A DNA stretch of 64,000 bases from Pyxidicoccus trucidator (GCF_010894435.1 NZ_JAAIXZ010000013.1:280132-344131); one strand, 5' to 3'. Positions 55,535-64,000 are shown, numbered from the stretch's first letter. The notes: generated by a model from the sequence alone, not told the origin. Program-made: numbers and translations.

Positions 55535-56659
55535 ATGAGCATCATGCGTGTGGATGTCGGGCAGAACGAGCGGGCCTTCGTCCTGGTGGACGAGCTTCCG
55601 GCGCGCTACCTCGTGCCCGGCCGGTACTGGCTGGTCTACCCCTTCCGCAAGGTGCGGCTGGTGCGCGTGAGCACCGAGCAGCCCCTCGCCAACCTCGACA
55701 CGTCCCTGCTCGCCCTCGTGCCCGAGGCCGACCTCCAGGTGGTGGAGCTCGGCGCCGACGAGCGCGCCGTCCTCTTCCACAAGGGCCGTCCCGTGAAGTG
55801 GCTCGGCCGCGGTCAGCACCAGGTGTGGACGGTGGAGCGCATCCCCGGCCGCGCCCTCGTGCCCGCCGCGCCCTCCGTGCGCGTGGAGCGCGTGGACACG
55901 TCCGGCGTCGCCACGCTGCCGCTGCGGGACGACGTGCGCGCGCTGGTCCCCGCCAGCGACTACGTCGAGGCCATCGCCGCGGAGGGCAGCGTCGTGCTGC
56001 GCTACGTGGACGGTGCCCTGGACGCAGTGCTCCCCGCCGGCCGTCACGCGGCGTGGACGGTGGCCCGCAAGGTGTCCCTCGCGGTCATCGACCTGCGCGA
56101 GCGCCTGCTCCACGTCACGGGCCAGGAGGTGATGACGAAGGACCGCGTCACCCTGCGCCTCAACCTCTCCGCGGCCTTCCGCGTGGCGGACGCGCGCCGG
56201 CTCGCCGTGGTGGCACGCACGCCGGACGACATCCTCTACCTCGCCATGCAGCTCGCGGCACGCGAGGCGGTGGCGGTGCGCACGCTGGATGAGCTGCTCG
56301 CCTCCCGTGAGGCGGTGGCCGAGTCCCTCTTCACCGACGTGAAGGACCGCGCGGAGACGGTGGGCCTGGAGCTGCTGCGCTTCGGCATCAAGGACGTCGT
56401 GCTCCCGGGTGAGATGAAGGAGCTGCTCAACAAGGTCATCCAGGCGCAGAAGGAGGCGGAGGCCAACGTCATCCTCCGCCGCGAGGAGACGGCGGCGACG
56501 CGCTCCATGGCGCAGACGGCGAAGGTGCTGGCGGAGAACCCGCTGCTGGTGCGCCTCAAGGAGCTGGAGGCGTACAAGGACCTGGCGTCCAAGGTCGGCC
56601 AGGTGCACCTCGTGCTCGGCGAGGGCGCGGTGCCCACGCTGCAGCTCAAGGGCTCCTGA
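55535..56659 (+). CDS. Slipin/SPFH-domain protein
   Basis: This 374-residue protein starts MSIMRVDVGQNERAFVLVDE after AAGGGAGG. The SPFH/band-7 core (about residues 190-330) contains VMTKDRVTLRLNLSAAFRVA, LAMQLAAREAVAVRTLDELL and the C-terminal FGIKDVVLPGEMKELLNKVI, typical of slipins and stomatin-like proteins that form ring oligomers at membranes. The usual N-terminal membrane anchor is missing; instead there is an extra beta-rich region of about 150 residues. It may associate with membranes through the core or through a partner. A perfect hairpin follows its stop. Confidence 0.92.
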   Translation: MSIMRVDVGQNERAFVLVDELPARYLVPGRYWLVYPFRKVRLVRVSTEQPLANLDTSLLALVPEADLQVVELGADERAVLFHKGRPVKWLGRGQHQVWTVERIPGRALVPAAPSVRVERVDTSGVATLPLRDDVRALVPASDYVEAIAAEGSVVLRYVDGALDAVLPAGRHAAWTVARKVSLAVIDLRERLLHVTGQEVMTKDRVTLRLNLSAAFRVADARRLAVVARTPDDILYLAMQLAAREAVAVRTLDELLASREAVAESLFTDVKDRAETVGLELLRFGIKDVVLPGEMKELLNKVIQAQKEAEANVILRREETAATRSMAQTAKVLAENPLLVRLKELEAYKDLASKVGQVHLVLGEGAVPTLQLKGS

Positions 56660-56694
56660 GCGGCGCGCCGCGCACGGAAGTCCGAAGACACGGA

Positions 56695-56724
56695 GGGCCT
56701 CCGGGGAACACACCCCGGAGGCCC
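56695..56724. terminator. Perfect 12-bp hairpin between convergent genes
   Basis: A 12-bp perfect stem (56695-56706 with 56713-56724) with a 6-base loop (AACACA) lies between the slipin stop at 56659 and the convergent stop at 56758. It can serve both strands. Confidence 0.7.
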
Positions 56725-56757
56725 TTCGTGCGTCAGCGCTTCAAGACGCCGCGAGGC

Positions 56758-57384
56758 TCACGGGTCCAGGCGGGCCGGGAAGTCGATGCGGTTGCCCCAG
56801 ATGGGCTGGGAGTTGCAGGTCGCCGGAACGGCGGCCCACGACAGGATGGCGCGCATGTTGATGGCGCGACCGCTGCCCCACGGGCAGATGGCCGTGGGCG
56901 CGGCGGAGACCGCGCTGGCGGAGTGGTACCAGGACGGCGACTGCAGCGCGGGGAAGGCATTGTCGATGACGTGCACGGAGCCCACGACGGAGGCATCCCA
57001 GATGCCGTCGCGGTTGCAGTCGAAGCAGAAGCGCACGTGCTCGTTGCTGCCCGCCGCCCCGCCGAAGCCGAAGTTCTGGCGGATCTGCACATCGCACGCG
57101 GCGCGCCGCTGCTGCGGGTGCAGGCCGCAGCTGTTCATCTTCTCGTAGAAGATGTTGAAGTTGGTGATGACCGCCGTCAGCCCCTGCGTCACCGGGCCGC
57201 GACAGTGGCCGAACTGCGCCTCCAGGGACGACTCCGTAGCTCCGGCATTCACGGCGTTCTGGTACGCGATGCGCGCGTTGTCGTCACAGACCTGCTGGGC
57301 GGCCGCGGTGAGCGGAAACGCCGCGCACACCGCGGCCAGCAACCCCAGGGAACGGAAGACGGACACGACAGGACGACGAGTCAT
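56758..57384 (-). CDS. Exported hypothetical protein, Cys-rich
   Basis: This 208-residue protein has a signal peptide (VFRSLGLLAAVCAAFPLTAA) and about eight Cys in the mature part, including EAQFGHCRGPVTQ, MNSCGLHPQQRRAACDV, RFCFDCNRDGIWDAS and TAICPWGSGR. The DCNRDGIWD segment resembles a calcium-binding loop of dockerin or thrombospondin type 3, but there is only one copy. No enzyme motif is seen. It converges on the slipin gene and diverges from the acyl-CoA dehydrogenase gene across 167 bases. Function unknown. Confidence 0.75.
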   Translation of the reverse strand: MTRRPVVSVFRSLGLLAAVCAAFPLTAAAQQVCDDNARIAYQNAVNAGATESSLEAQFGHCRGPVTQGLTAVITNFNIFYEKMNSCGLHPQQRRAACDVQIRQNFGFGGAAGSNEHVRFCFDCNRDGIWDASVVGSVHVIDNAFPALQSPSWYHSASAVSAAPTAICPWGSGRAINMRAILSWAAVPATCNSQPIWGNRIDFPARLDP

Positions 57385-57551
57385 GAGTGGCCCCTTTTGG
57401 GCTCGGACTTCGAGCCGCTGCGCCGTCTTGAGTGACGGCTTTTCAAGGGTAAGCGCGCTTCACCAGCAATGACAATTTCATTTCACTATGGGTGAATCGC
57501 GACTCGCGCGGCGACTGACTCGCGAATCAACCTCGGGTAGCTTCGGCGCCC

Positions 57552-59366
57552 ATGACCTCCGCGAGCCACTACCTCCCGAACCTGCGCGACATCGAGTTCA
57601 ACCTCTTCGAGTTCCTCGACATCGGCCGCACGTCGCTGGGCCGCGCGCCCTTTGGTGACCTGGACGAGACGTCCGCGCGGCAGATGCTCCAGACGTTCGC
57701 GCAGCTGTGCACCGGCGAGCTGGCCGCCAGCTTCGACGAGGCCGAGCACAACCCTCCGAAGCTGGAGGGCGGGAAGGTGACGCTGCCCCCCGGGCTGAAG
57801 AGCGCCATGGGCGCCTTCTTCGACGCGGGCATGCACCTGCTGGAGCAGCCGCCGCACCTGGGGGGACTGGGCGCTCCGCCGTCGCTGGGCTGGGCCTCCT
57901 TCGAGCTGCTGGCGGGCGCCAACGCGGCGCTGGCCTTCTACACGCTGGGCAACCTGCTCGCGCGCATCGTCGACCGGCTGGGGACGGATGCGCAGAAGAG
58001 CCGCTTCCTGCCGCGCATGCTGGAGCGCCGCTGGCAGGGCACCATGGTGCTCACCGAGCCGGACGCCGGCAGCGACGTGGGCGCCGCGCGCACGAAGGCG
58101 CGTCACGTGGGCGGCGAAATCTGGGAGATTGAGGGCGTCAAGCGCTTCATCACCAACGGCGACTCGGACATGTCCGAGAACATCATCCACATGGTGCTGG
58201 CGCGGCCCGAGGGCGCGGGGCCGGGCACCAAGGGCCTGTCGCTGTTCGTGGTGCCCAAGTACTGGGTGGAGGAAGACGGCAGCCTGGGCGAGCTCAACGG
58301 CGTGGTGTGCACCAAGCTGGAGAAGAAGATGGGGCTCAAGGGCTCCGTCACCTGCGAGCTGACGTTTGGCGACGGGAAGCCCGCGCGCGGCCTGTTGCTG
58401 GGCGAGGTCCACGACGGCATGCGGCAGATGTTCTACATCATCGAGCAGGCGCGCATGGCGGTGGGCGTGAAGTCCATGGCCACGCTGTCCGCGGGCTACG
58501 AGCGCGCGCTGGCGTTCTCGAAGGACAGGCTCCAGGGCGCGGACCTGATGAAGGCGCGGGACAAGACGGCGCCGCGCGTGCCCGTCTTCCACCACCCGGA
58601 CGTGCGCCGCATGCTGATGGCGCAGAAGGCGCACGCGGAGGGCATGCGCGCGCTGTGCCTCTACACCGCGTCCATCCAGGACGGCGTGGAGCTGAAGGGC
58701 GGCCACCGCGCCACCGAGGCCGGCGAGCTGGCCACGCTCAACGACATGCTGCTGCCGCTGGTGAAGGGCTACTGCTCGGAGAAGGCGTACGAGCTGCTGG
58801 CGCTGTCGCTCCAGGTGCACGGCGGCTCGGGCTACCTGACGGACTACCCGGTGGAGCAGTACATCCGGGACCAGAAAATCGACACGCTCTACGAGGGCAC
58901 CACGCACATCCAGGCGCTCGACTTGCTGATGCGCAAGGTGGCGCGCGACGGCGGAGCGACGCTCCAGGGGCTGCTGGGCCAGGTGCGCGAGACGGCCGAG
59001 GGCGGCGGGGGCGGCAAGGAGCTGGAGGCCGAGCGCGCCGCGCTGGGCCGGGCGCTGGGAGATTTGGAGACGATGCTCGGCACGCTGATGGGGAAGCTGG
59101 GCGAGTCCGTCTACCACGTGGGCCTGCAGGGCAACCGCGTGCTGACGTCCGTGGCGGAGCTGGTCATCGGCTGGCTGCTGGTGCGGCACGCGCAGGTGGC
59201 GCTGGAGCGGATGAAGAGCAACCCCGGTGACAGGGCCTTCTACGCGGGCAAGCTCGCCAGCGCGCGCTGGTACTGCCACGAGGTGCTCCCCGGCCTCGCC
59301 CACGCCGCCCGCATGGTGGAGCACGGCAACCTGGACCTGATGGACGTGCCGGAAGAGTCGTTCTGA
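57552..59366 (+). CDS. Acyl-CoA dehydrogenase, long form
   Basis: This 604-residue flavoenzyme oxidises acyl-CoA to enoyl-CoA. The standard N-terminal, middle and C-terminal domains are present, with FAD/substrate region TMVLTEPDAGSDVGAARTKA, FITNGDSDMSENIIHMVLAR and the catalytic Glu in DTLYEGTTHIQALDLLMRKV. A C-terminal extension of about 120 residues, with LGTLMGKLGESVYHVGLQGN, is as in long-form (FadE5/AcdA-like) members that act on long or unusual chains. The start at 57552 fits the family. A perfect hairpin follows. It appears monocistronic. Confidence 0.94.
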   Translation: MTSASHYLPNLRDIEFNLFEFLDIGRTSLGRAPFGDLDETSARQMLQTFAQLCTGELAASFDEAEHNPPKLEGGKVTLPPGLKSAMGAFFDAGMHLLEQPPHLGGLGAPPSLGWASFELLAGANAALAFYTLGNLLARIVDRLGTDAQKSRFLPRMLERRWQGTMVLTEPDAGSDVGAARTKARHVGGEIWEIEGVKRFITNGDSDMSENIIHMVLARPEGAGPGTKGLSLFVVPKYWVEEDGSLGELNGVVCTKLEKKMGLKGSVTCELTFGDGKPARGLLLGEVHDGMRQMFYIIEQARMAVGVKSMATLSAGYERALAFSKDRLQGADLMKARDKTAPRVPVFHHPDVRRMLMAQKAHAEGMRALCLYTASIQDGVELKGGHRATEAGELATLNDMLLPLVKGYCSEKAYELLALSLQVHGGSGYLTDYPVEQYIRDQKIDTLYEGTTHIQALDLLMRKVARDGGATLQGLLGQVRETAEGGGGGKELEAERAALGRALGDLETMLGTLMGKLGESVYHVGLQGNRVLTSVAELVIGWLLVRHAQVALERMKSNPGDRAFYAGKLASARWYCHEVLPGLAHAARMVEHGNLDLMDVPEESF

Positions 59367-59402
59367 GCCGGTGACGGGCGGCGCACGCCCCGTCCACCGC
59401 TG

Positions 59403-59430
59403 GCCCCCGGCCGCACTTGTGGCCGGGGGC
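59403..59430 (+). terminator. Perfect 10-bp hairpin after acyl-CoA dehydrogenase
   Basis: The stem GCCCCCGGCC/GGCCGGGGGC (59403-59412 with 59421-59430) with an 8-base loop follows the stop by 36 bases. No T-tract. Confidence 0.6.
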
Positions 59431-59527
59431 GCACACCTTCGGGGCTCCATGTCGCTGTGCGGCCTCGCCTCCCCTCGTCCTTCCCGGGGCCGGAGCGCTG
59501 GCCCGGGGTTCGCAATGAGGTCCGGGC

Positions 59528-60106
59528 GTGATGCTCTCCGCCCTCTCCCTCGCCGCCGCCGTCGCCCTCTCCTCTCCCGCCACCTCGCCCGGAGCCGTGT
59601 ACGGGTGGGCGACCTTCGCGGGTCACCGCGTCGCCTGCACCGACGCGGGCCTGGAGGTGCTCACCCCCTCCGGCCAGCCGGTGCGAGTGCTCGGGCCGGA
59701 GGAGGGGTTGCCGGGCACCACCTGCCTCGCGCTGGAGGTCGCCGGGGAGCGGCTCTTCGCCGCCACGGATGTGGGCATCGTCTCGCTCGACTCCACGTTC
59801 CAGCTCGAGCCCGTGCTCGACGTGAGCTGGCACACGCTGCCGCCCGCCGAGGACGCGAGCAGCGCGGAGTACGTGGAGCGCCTGGACCTGCTCGCGAAGG
59901 TGCTGCCTCCGGACGCCACGTACACGGTGCTGACCTCGCGGTACGCGGGCACGGCGGACGGACGCGTGCTGGAGCTGGGCACCGAGCGCGCGTGGACCGT
60001 CGCCGGGCCCGTGCGGCTCATCGACGAGGAGCAGCACGGCGTGCAGGTGGTCGCTGAGGAAGGCGCGTTCTTCATCGACTTGAAGGGGCGGCTGGCGGCG
60101 CGCTGA
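59528..60106 (+). CDS. Exported hypothetical protein, propeller-fragment-like
   Basis: This 192-residue protein starts with GTG at 59528 or ATG at 59531 (the GTG has GAGG seven bases upstream). An N-terminal signal peptide (LSALSLAAAVALSSPA) precedes three repeats of the type GVEVLTPSGQPVRVL and ATDVGIVSLDSTFQLEP, loosely like blades of two-component-regulator propellers or YVTN repeats. The protein is too short for a complete propeller. It lies between two hairpins and upstream of the LytS-like kinase on the same strand. Confidence 0.7.
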   Translation: MMLSALSLAAAVALSSPATSPGAVYGWATFAGHRVACTDAGLEVLTPSGQPVRVLGPEEGLPGTTCLALEVAGERLFAATDVGIVSLDSTFQLEPVLDVSWHTLPPAEDASSAEYVERLDLLAKVLPPDATYTVLTSRYAGTADGRVLELGTERAWTVAGPVRLIDEEQHGVQVVAEEGAFFIDLKGRLAAR

Positions 60107-60195
60107 CCCCGACGCCCTGCCCCCCTGTCCCGGGAACACGCCGCCTGCCCGCGTGTGTGGAACAGGAGCAGGCAGCCGAGCCCGTTCGCTGCACC

Positions 60196-60218
60196 CCGGA
60201 GCCCTTTGGCTGCTCCGG
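60196..60218 (+). terminator. Hairpin before the LytS-like kinase gene
   Basis: A 7-bp stem (CCGGAGC at 60196-60202, GCTCCGG at 60212-60218) with a 9-base loop lies 90 bases after the upstream stop and 41 bases before the kinase start. It may terminate the upstream gene or be a leader structure. Confidence 0.4.
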
Positions 60219-60258
60219 TTCGGAAGTGGCCCCGGCTCGGGCGTAGAATCCACTGGCC

Positions 60259-61440
60259 GTGGAATCCACCTCTCCCGTCGCGAGCTCCGTCCTGCCGTCC
60301 TCCGCCGTGACGCTCCGGCCGGAGCCCTCCGCGTCCGCGCTGCTCCAACTGGCGCGCCGCCTGCCGTTGCTGATGCTGTTCTATGCGGTGCCGGGCATCA
60401 TCACCGCGAGCCAGACCTACTTCTACGCCCAGGCCAAGGACCCCACCTACACCTTCGACCGGGCGCTGCTGATGCAGGTGCCGACCTGGCAGTACTGGGC
60501 GTTCGCCACCCCGCTCATCCTCGCGCTCGGACGGCGCTTTCGCCTGGAACGCGAAGTCTGGCCCCGCAGTGTCGCGGTCCACCTGACCGCCCTCGCCGCG
60601 GTCATGGTCCCCCACGTGTCGCTCGTCTACTTCGTCTCCCGGGCCGCGGGAGAGAAGTGGTTCGTCGAGAACTCACTGGGCCAGCTCCTGCCCCTGATGA
60701 TGGGCAAGTACTTCGTCACGGACCTGCTCATCTACGGCGGCATCATCTCCATCGGCTACGCCGTCGAGTACCACCGCCGCTACCGCGAGGGAGAGCTGGC
60801 CCAGTCCCAGTTGGAGACACGCCTGGTCCACGCGCAGCTCGACGTCCTGCGCGCCCAGCTCCACCCGCACTTCCTCTTCAACACGCTCAACGCCATCTCC
60901 GTCCTCGTGCGCAAGCAGGACACCGCCGGCTCCATCCGCATGCTCACCGGCGTCAGCGAGCTGCTGCGCATGGCCCTCAACAACACCGGCCGCCAGCACG
61001 TCCCCTTCCACGAGGACCTCGACTTCCTGGAGCGCTACCTCGACATCGAGCAGACCCGTTTCCAGGACCGGCTCCAGGTGGTCCGCGCCATCGACCCCGC
61101 CACGCTCGGCGCGCTCGTGCCCAGCCTCATCCTCCAGCCGCTGGTGGAGAACGCCATCAAGCACGGCCTCGCCACCCGCTCCGGCGCCGGACGCGTGGAG
61201 CTGCGTGCCTCGCGCGAGGGAGTGCGGCTGGTGCTGGAGGTCCTCGACGACGGCCCCGGGCTCGCTCCCGGCTGGGACACCCATGACGGTTGCATCGGCG
61301 TGGCCAACGTGCGCGCCCGCCTGAACCAGCTCTACGGAGACCGACACACCTTCACGCTGGAGAACCGCGCCGGGGGCGGCGTGCGCGCCCGCCTGGAGCT
61401 GCCCTTCCAGGCCGCCTCGTCGGAGGCGCGCGGGATATGA
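60259..61440 (+). CDS. LytS/AlgZ-type sensor histidine kinase
   Basis: This 393-residue kinase starts with GTG at 60259. The N-terminal half has four hydrophobic segments (about residues 33-175). The kinase core has the family phosphoacceptor motif QLHPHFLFNTLNAISVLV (His_kinase PF06580 type), an N box in LVENAIKHGL and a G box in VLDDGPGLAPG, then IGVANVRARLNQLYGD. Family members pair with LytTR response regulators; the ATGA overlap with the next gene (61437) confirms the pair. The signal is unknown. Confidence 0.93.
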   Translation: MESTSPVASSVLPSSAVTLRPEPSASALLQLARRLPLLMLFYAVPGIITASQTYFYAQAKDPTYTFDRALLMQVPTWQYWAFATPLILALGRRFRLEREVWPRSVAVHLTALAAVMVPHVSLVYFVSRAAGEKWFVENSLGQLLPLMMGKYFVTDLLIYGGIISIGYAVEYHRRYREGELAQSQLETRLVHAQLDVLRAQLHPHFLFNTLNAISVLVRKQDTAGSIRMLTGVSELLRMALNNTGRQHVPFHEDLDFLERYLDIEQTRFQDRLQVVRAIDPATLGALVPSLILQPLVENAIKHGLATRSGAGRVELRASREGVRLVLEVLDDGPGLAPGWDTHDGCIGVANVRARLNQLYGDRHTFTLENRAGGGVRARLELPFQAASSEARGI

Positions 61441-62246
61441 ACGCGGCCGCCGCCATCCGCACGCTCGTCGTGGATGACGAGCCCCTGGCCCGCGAGGGCC
61501 TGCGCCTGCTGCTCGCCACGGACCCGGAGGTCAGCGTGGTGGGCGAGGCCGGCAATGGACCGGAGGCCGTGCGCCTCATCCGTGAGCAGCGGCCCGACCT
61601 CGTCCTGCTCGACGTGCAGATGCCCGAGCTCAACGGCTTCGAGGTGCTCGCCCACCTCGCCCCCACCGAGGTCCCCGCTGTCATCTTCGTCACCGCGTAC
61701 GACCGCTACGCCCTGCGCGCCTTCGACATCCACGCGCTCGACTACTTGCTCAAGCCGTTCCGTGATGACCGCTTCCACGACGCCGTCGGCCGCGCCAAGG
61801 CCCAGATTCGCCTGACGCGCATGTCCGACCTCAGCCAGCGGCTGATGTCCGTGCTCTCCACCTACGGCGAGCGCGACAACACTCCGGCACCGGCACCCGC
61901 GCCCACTCCCACGCCCGAGCCATGGGTGCACCGGCTCGCCATCCGTGACACGGGCCGCGTCGTGTTCCTCGACGTGGACGAAATCGAATACATCGAGGCA
62001 GCCGACTACTACGTGCAGATTCACGCGGGCGGGAAGGCGTACCTCCACCGCGAGACGATGCAGAGCCTGGAGGCGCGCCTGGACCCGGAGCGCTTCATGC
62101 GCATCCACCGCTCGGCCATCGTCAACTCGCGCCGCATCCGCGAGCTGCGCAGCGAGGGCCGCAGAGACCTCGTCGTGGTGCTCACCGGTGGCGCGGAGCT
62201 GCGCGTCGCGCGCAGCCACCGCGAGAAGTTCCAGCACCTGCGCTGA
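61437..62246 (+). CDS. LytTR-family response regulator
   Basis: This 269-residue regulator has an N-terminal receiver with DDEPLAREGLRLLLA, phospho-Asp in LVLLDVQMPELNGF and Lys in YLLKPFR, then a Pro-rich linker of about 25 residues (PAPAPAPTPTPEP) and a C-terminal LytTR DNA-binding domain with VFLDVDEIEYIEAADYYVQI and RFMRIHRSAIVNSRRI. LytTR proteins bind direct repeats upstream of their targets. It overlaps the LytS-like kinase gene by four bases. Direct-repeat sequence lies 37 bases downstream of its stop, before the next gene. Confidence 0.94.
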   Translation: MNAAAAIRTLVVDDEPLAREGLRLLLATDPEVSVVGEAGNGPEAVRLIREQRPDLVLLDVQMPELNGFEVLAHLAPTEVPAVIFVTAYDRYALRAFDIHALDYLLKPFRDDRFHDAVGRAKAQIRLTRMSDLSQRLMSVLSTYGERDNTPAPAPAPTPTPEPWVHRLAIRDTGRVVFLDVDEIEYIEAADYYVQIHAGGKAYLHRETMQSLEARLDPERFMRIHRSAIVNSRRIRELRSEGRRDLVVVLTGGAELRVARSHREKFQHLR

Positions 62247-62283
62247 GCCACGAGGCTCGCGGCGCTCGAACTGCGCTCACCGT

Positions 62284-62430
62284 AGGTGAGCCCCACGGCC
62301 CCTTTGCCGCACGCCCGTCCCATTGGCTGGCAAGTGTCACATCGCTTCAACAGCGCCCGCCGCAGGTGAGCCTCCGGCCCGTTCGCCGCACGGTGGTGCC
62401 GGTTCGCCGCATGCCCGTCCCCACTGGCTG
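62284..62430. repeat. Imperfect direct repeat between LytTR gene and exported-protein gene
   Basis: Copy A (62284-62329) and copy B (62364-62430) share AGGTGAGCC, a central GCCGCACGCCCGTCCC-like block and an end in GGCTG. Copy B has a 21-base internal insertion that repeats GTTCGCCGCA. It sits upstream of the gene at 62504 and could be a regulatory repeat. Confidence 0.55.
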
Positions 62431-62503
62431 AACACTCCACCCGCGCGACGCTGGCGAGGGCACTGTGTCTCCCGTCTCACCCTGTCACCCACGGAGGCAC
62501 CCC

Positions 62504-63256
62504 ATGCTGCGCAAGTCCCTCGTTTCCTCGTTCCTCGCTCTCGGTCTGACGTTTGCCCCCGCCATCGCCGCCGCTGGCGAGGGCGCCGAGTGCACCCAGG
62601 GCAAGCTGTCGCTCCAGGCGGTCGTCGACAAGCACCTCAAGGCCGTGGGCGGCAAGGAGCGGCTCAAGGCCGTGAAGTCCTTCCAGCTCACCACCATCGC
62701 CAAGGAGGGCGACACCGTCACCACCATCAACATGCAGCGCGCCCGTCCCAACCTCGTGCGCTACGACATGGACAAGAACGGCACCAAGGTCACCAAGGTG
62801 TTCGACGGCCAGCAGGGCTGGATGGCGGAGGGCACGGCCGCGCCGCAGCGCCTGGACAAGGAGAAGAACGCGATGATGGCCGAGGGCGCGGCCTTCGATG
62901 ACGCCCTGCTGGACCCGAAGGCCCGGGGCGTCACGCTGGCGATGGACGGCGTGGAGGAGGTGAACGGCGCTTCCGCGTTCAAGCTGGTCCTCACCCGTGG
63001 TGCCACCACCGAGGTCCGCTTCATCGACCAGACGTCCTTCCTCGAAGTGCGCCGCACCTACGCCGGCACCCATGAGGGCAAGGCGTACAACAAGGCGGTC
63101 ACCTTCTCCGACTACCGCAACGTGGACGGCATCATGGTCAGCCACCGCGTGCAGTGGGCGGCCGACGGCAAGCAGGGCGAGAAGGTCATCCAGAGCGCCC
63201 GCTACGACGCGCCCATCGACGCCGCTGTCTTCAAGCCGGCGACCCCGCGGAGCTGA
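62504..63256 (+). CDS. LolA-like periplasmic hypothetical protein
   Basis: This 250-residue exported protein starts MLRKSLVSSFLALGLTFAPA with a signal peptide and GGAGG upstream. The mature part is a half-barrel of the lipoprotein-carrier type: QAVVDKHLKAVGGKERLKAV, VFDGQQGWMAE, LDPKARGVTLAMDGVEEVNG, and a C-terminal strand set with YRNVDGIMVSHRVQW. Such proteins (LolA/LolB/DUF4292-like) bind lipid or carry lipoproteins. It is not LolA itself by its context or sequence. It follows the LytTR pair and may be regulated by it. A hairpin follows. Confidence 0.8.
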   Translation: MLRKSLVSSFLALGLTFAPAIAAAGEGAECTQGKLSLQAVVDKHLKAVGGKERLKAVKSFQLTTIAKEGDTVTTINMQRARPNLVRYDMDKNGTKVTKVFDGQQGWMAEGTAAPQRLDKEKNAMMAEGAAFDDALLDPKARGVTLAMDGVEEVNGASAFKLVLTRGATTEVRFIDQTSFLEVRRTYAGTHEGKAYNKAVTFSDYRNVDGIMVSHRVQWAADGKQGEKVIQSARYDAPIDAAVFKPATPRS

Positions 63257-63277
63257 GCAGCGCCTCACGCCTCTGCT

Positions 63278-63304
63278 CCCGAGGGTGCTCGCTGCGCCCT
63301 CGGG
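63278..63304 (+). terminator. Hairpin after the LolA-like gene
   Basis: A perfect 8-bp stem (CCCGAGGG at 63278-63285 with CCCTCGGG at 63297-63304) with an 11-base loop follows the stop by 21 bases. No T-tract. Confidence 0.55.
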
Positions 63305-63387
63305 TGTGCTGGGCCTGAGAACCACACCCGGGAAGGAGCGCGCGCGACTCCGCGCAGTGGCTCCTTTCCTTCATCCACGTCTGGCGT

Positions 63388-64000
63388 ATGGCTACTTCTT
63401 CCGTCCTCCTCCTCGCGCTCGCCGCCACGTCGATACAGCCCGAGCAGACCTCCTCCGACCTTCCTCCGGTCACCGCCCAGCCGAAGGTGGAGGATGCGAT
63501 GCTCACGCCCGTCCCACCGGCTCCCCGGCTGGTGAAGACCTGGGACGAGGCGCTGACCCTGGTGCTCGAGCGGTCCACGGACCTGCGCAGCGTGGAGGCC
63601 GGCGTGCAACGCGCCAGTGGCCGGTGGCGCCAGGCCCTGTCGGCGCTGCTGCCCAACGCGCGCGCCCAGGCCAGCGTGGCCATTGACGTCCTCAACCCCG
63701 ACACCCCCGCGGTGACAAACCCGGGCACGGGCGCCGGCACGAGCGGACGCACGCCCACGGCGCCACTGGGCACAGTCACCGCGACGCTGACGCAGTCGGT
63801 GGTGGACCTGGGCGCGTGGCGCGGGCTGTCGTCGGCCCGGGCCGCGGAGACGGGCGCGGTGGCGAGCCTCCAGGACGCGCGCCGCCGCCTCACCCTGGGA
63901 CTGGCGCAGGTGCTGGTGGCCACCGTGGCCGCCGAGCGCGCCGCCGAAATCAACCGCGTCGGCCTGCAGCGGGCCCTGGAGCGCGAGGCCCTCACCCGGC
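63388..64000 (+). CDS. TolC-family outer-membrane efflux protein, 3' end outside window
   Basis: The first 204 codons of an exported protein start MATSSVLLLALAATSIQPEQ at the ATG at 63388. The signal peptide is followed by a short Pro-rich linker and then the helical TolC repeat start: LVKTWDEALTLVLERSTDLR, GVQRASGRWRQALSALLPNA, TATLTQSVVDLGAWRGLSSA and the long coiled helix beginning ARAAETGAVASLQDARRRLT. These match the N-terminal alpha-beta hairpins of TolC-type channels that complete RND and ABC efflux systems. The frame leaves the window open. Confidence 0.88.
   Translation, partial: MATSSVLLLALAATSIQPEQTSSDLPPVTAQPKVEDAMLTPVPPAPRLVKTWDEALTLVLERSTDLRSVEAGVQRASGRWRQALSALLPNARAQASVAIDVLNPDTPAVTNPGTGAGTSGRTPTAPLGTVTATLTQSVVDLGAWRGLSSARAAETGAVASLQDARRRLTLGLAQVLVATVAAERAAEINRVGLQRALEREALTR

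Noticed and set aside
60153..61286. Long alternative frame over the LytS-like kinase gene
   Set aside because: It is an Arg/Pro-rich shadow frame; the kinase frame has all family motifs.

Overview
The window is very G+C-rich, densely coded chromosomal DNA with G/C-biased third codon positions. The content points to a myxobacterium of the Myxococcaceae (Myxococcus, Corallococcus or Pyxidicoccus type). It carries SitA6/SitI6-type polymorphic toxin and immunity genes, a second lipoprotein-toxin cassette, many secreted proteins and lipoproteins without assigned function, a dense two-component cluster, and paralogous MMPL exporters. This assignment is inferred from gene families; there is no rRNA to confirm it.

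Layout. 1-5254 (minus strand): an operon of two histidine kinases and receiver-only proteins running into a truncated Xaa-Pro aminopeptidase, with a separate receiver gene upstream. 5470-6936: two probable lipoproteins, one with a JAMM-like metal motif. 7006-13347: housekeeping and hypothetical genes (HPF-like ribosome factor, DUF1360 protein, zinc alcohol dehydrogenase, a LA_2272-type surface-repeat protein, Tat-exported aldo/keto reductase, FMN split-barrel protein). 13889-18936: a five-gene overlapping operon that reads as an inositol-phospholipid/inositol-sphingolipid pathway: inositol-3-phosphate synthase, AUR1-like PAP2 transferase, CDP-alcohol phosphatidyltransferase fused to GtrA, a secreted unknown, and a Cx5R phosphatase. 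18999-23882 (minus): a three-gene cassette of beta-barrel protein, lipoprotein toxin and immunity protein, which I read as SitBAI-like.

24081-28885: AraC regulator, flavin oxidoreductases, a YciI protein and small secreted proteins. 28971-34355: two divergent paralogous MMPL transporters. 34412-39360: low-complexity lipoproteins, a MOSC protein and unknowns. 39430-45300: GlgX, a zinc-ribbon protein, a methyltransferase and a subtilase. 45546-51596: two MuiA-family proteins (one with an inserted TonB-receptor-like N-terminal module), a subclass-B1-like metallo-beta-lactamase and a coiled-coil lipoprotein. 51671-54842 (minus): a tandem duplication of a SitA6/SitI6 pair, next to an unusual tRNA with a GCC anticodon. 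55535-64000: slipin, secreted unknowns, acyl-CoA dehydrogenase, a LytS/LytTR pair, a LolA-like secreted protein and the start of a TolC-family outer membrane protein.

How it fits together. The two toxin-immunity loci suggest kin discrimination by outer-membrane-exchanged lipoprotein toxins. The duplicated SitA6/SitI6 copies differ almost only in one patch spanning the toxin 3' end and the immunity 5' start. The inositol operon is unusual for a bacterium and contains one unassigned exported protein. No CRISPR array, transposase or prophage structural gene was seen. Several perfect GC-rich hairpins without T-tracts lie between transcription units and probably act as terminators.
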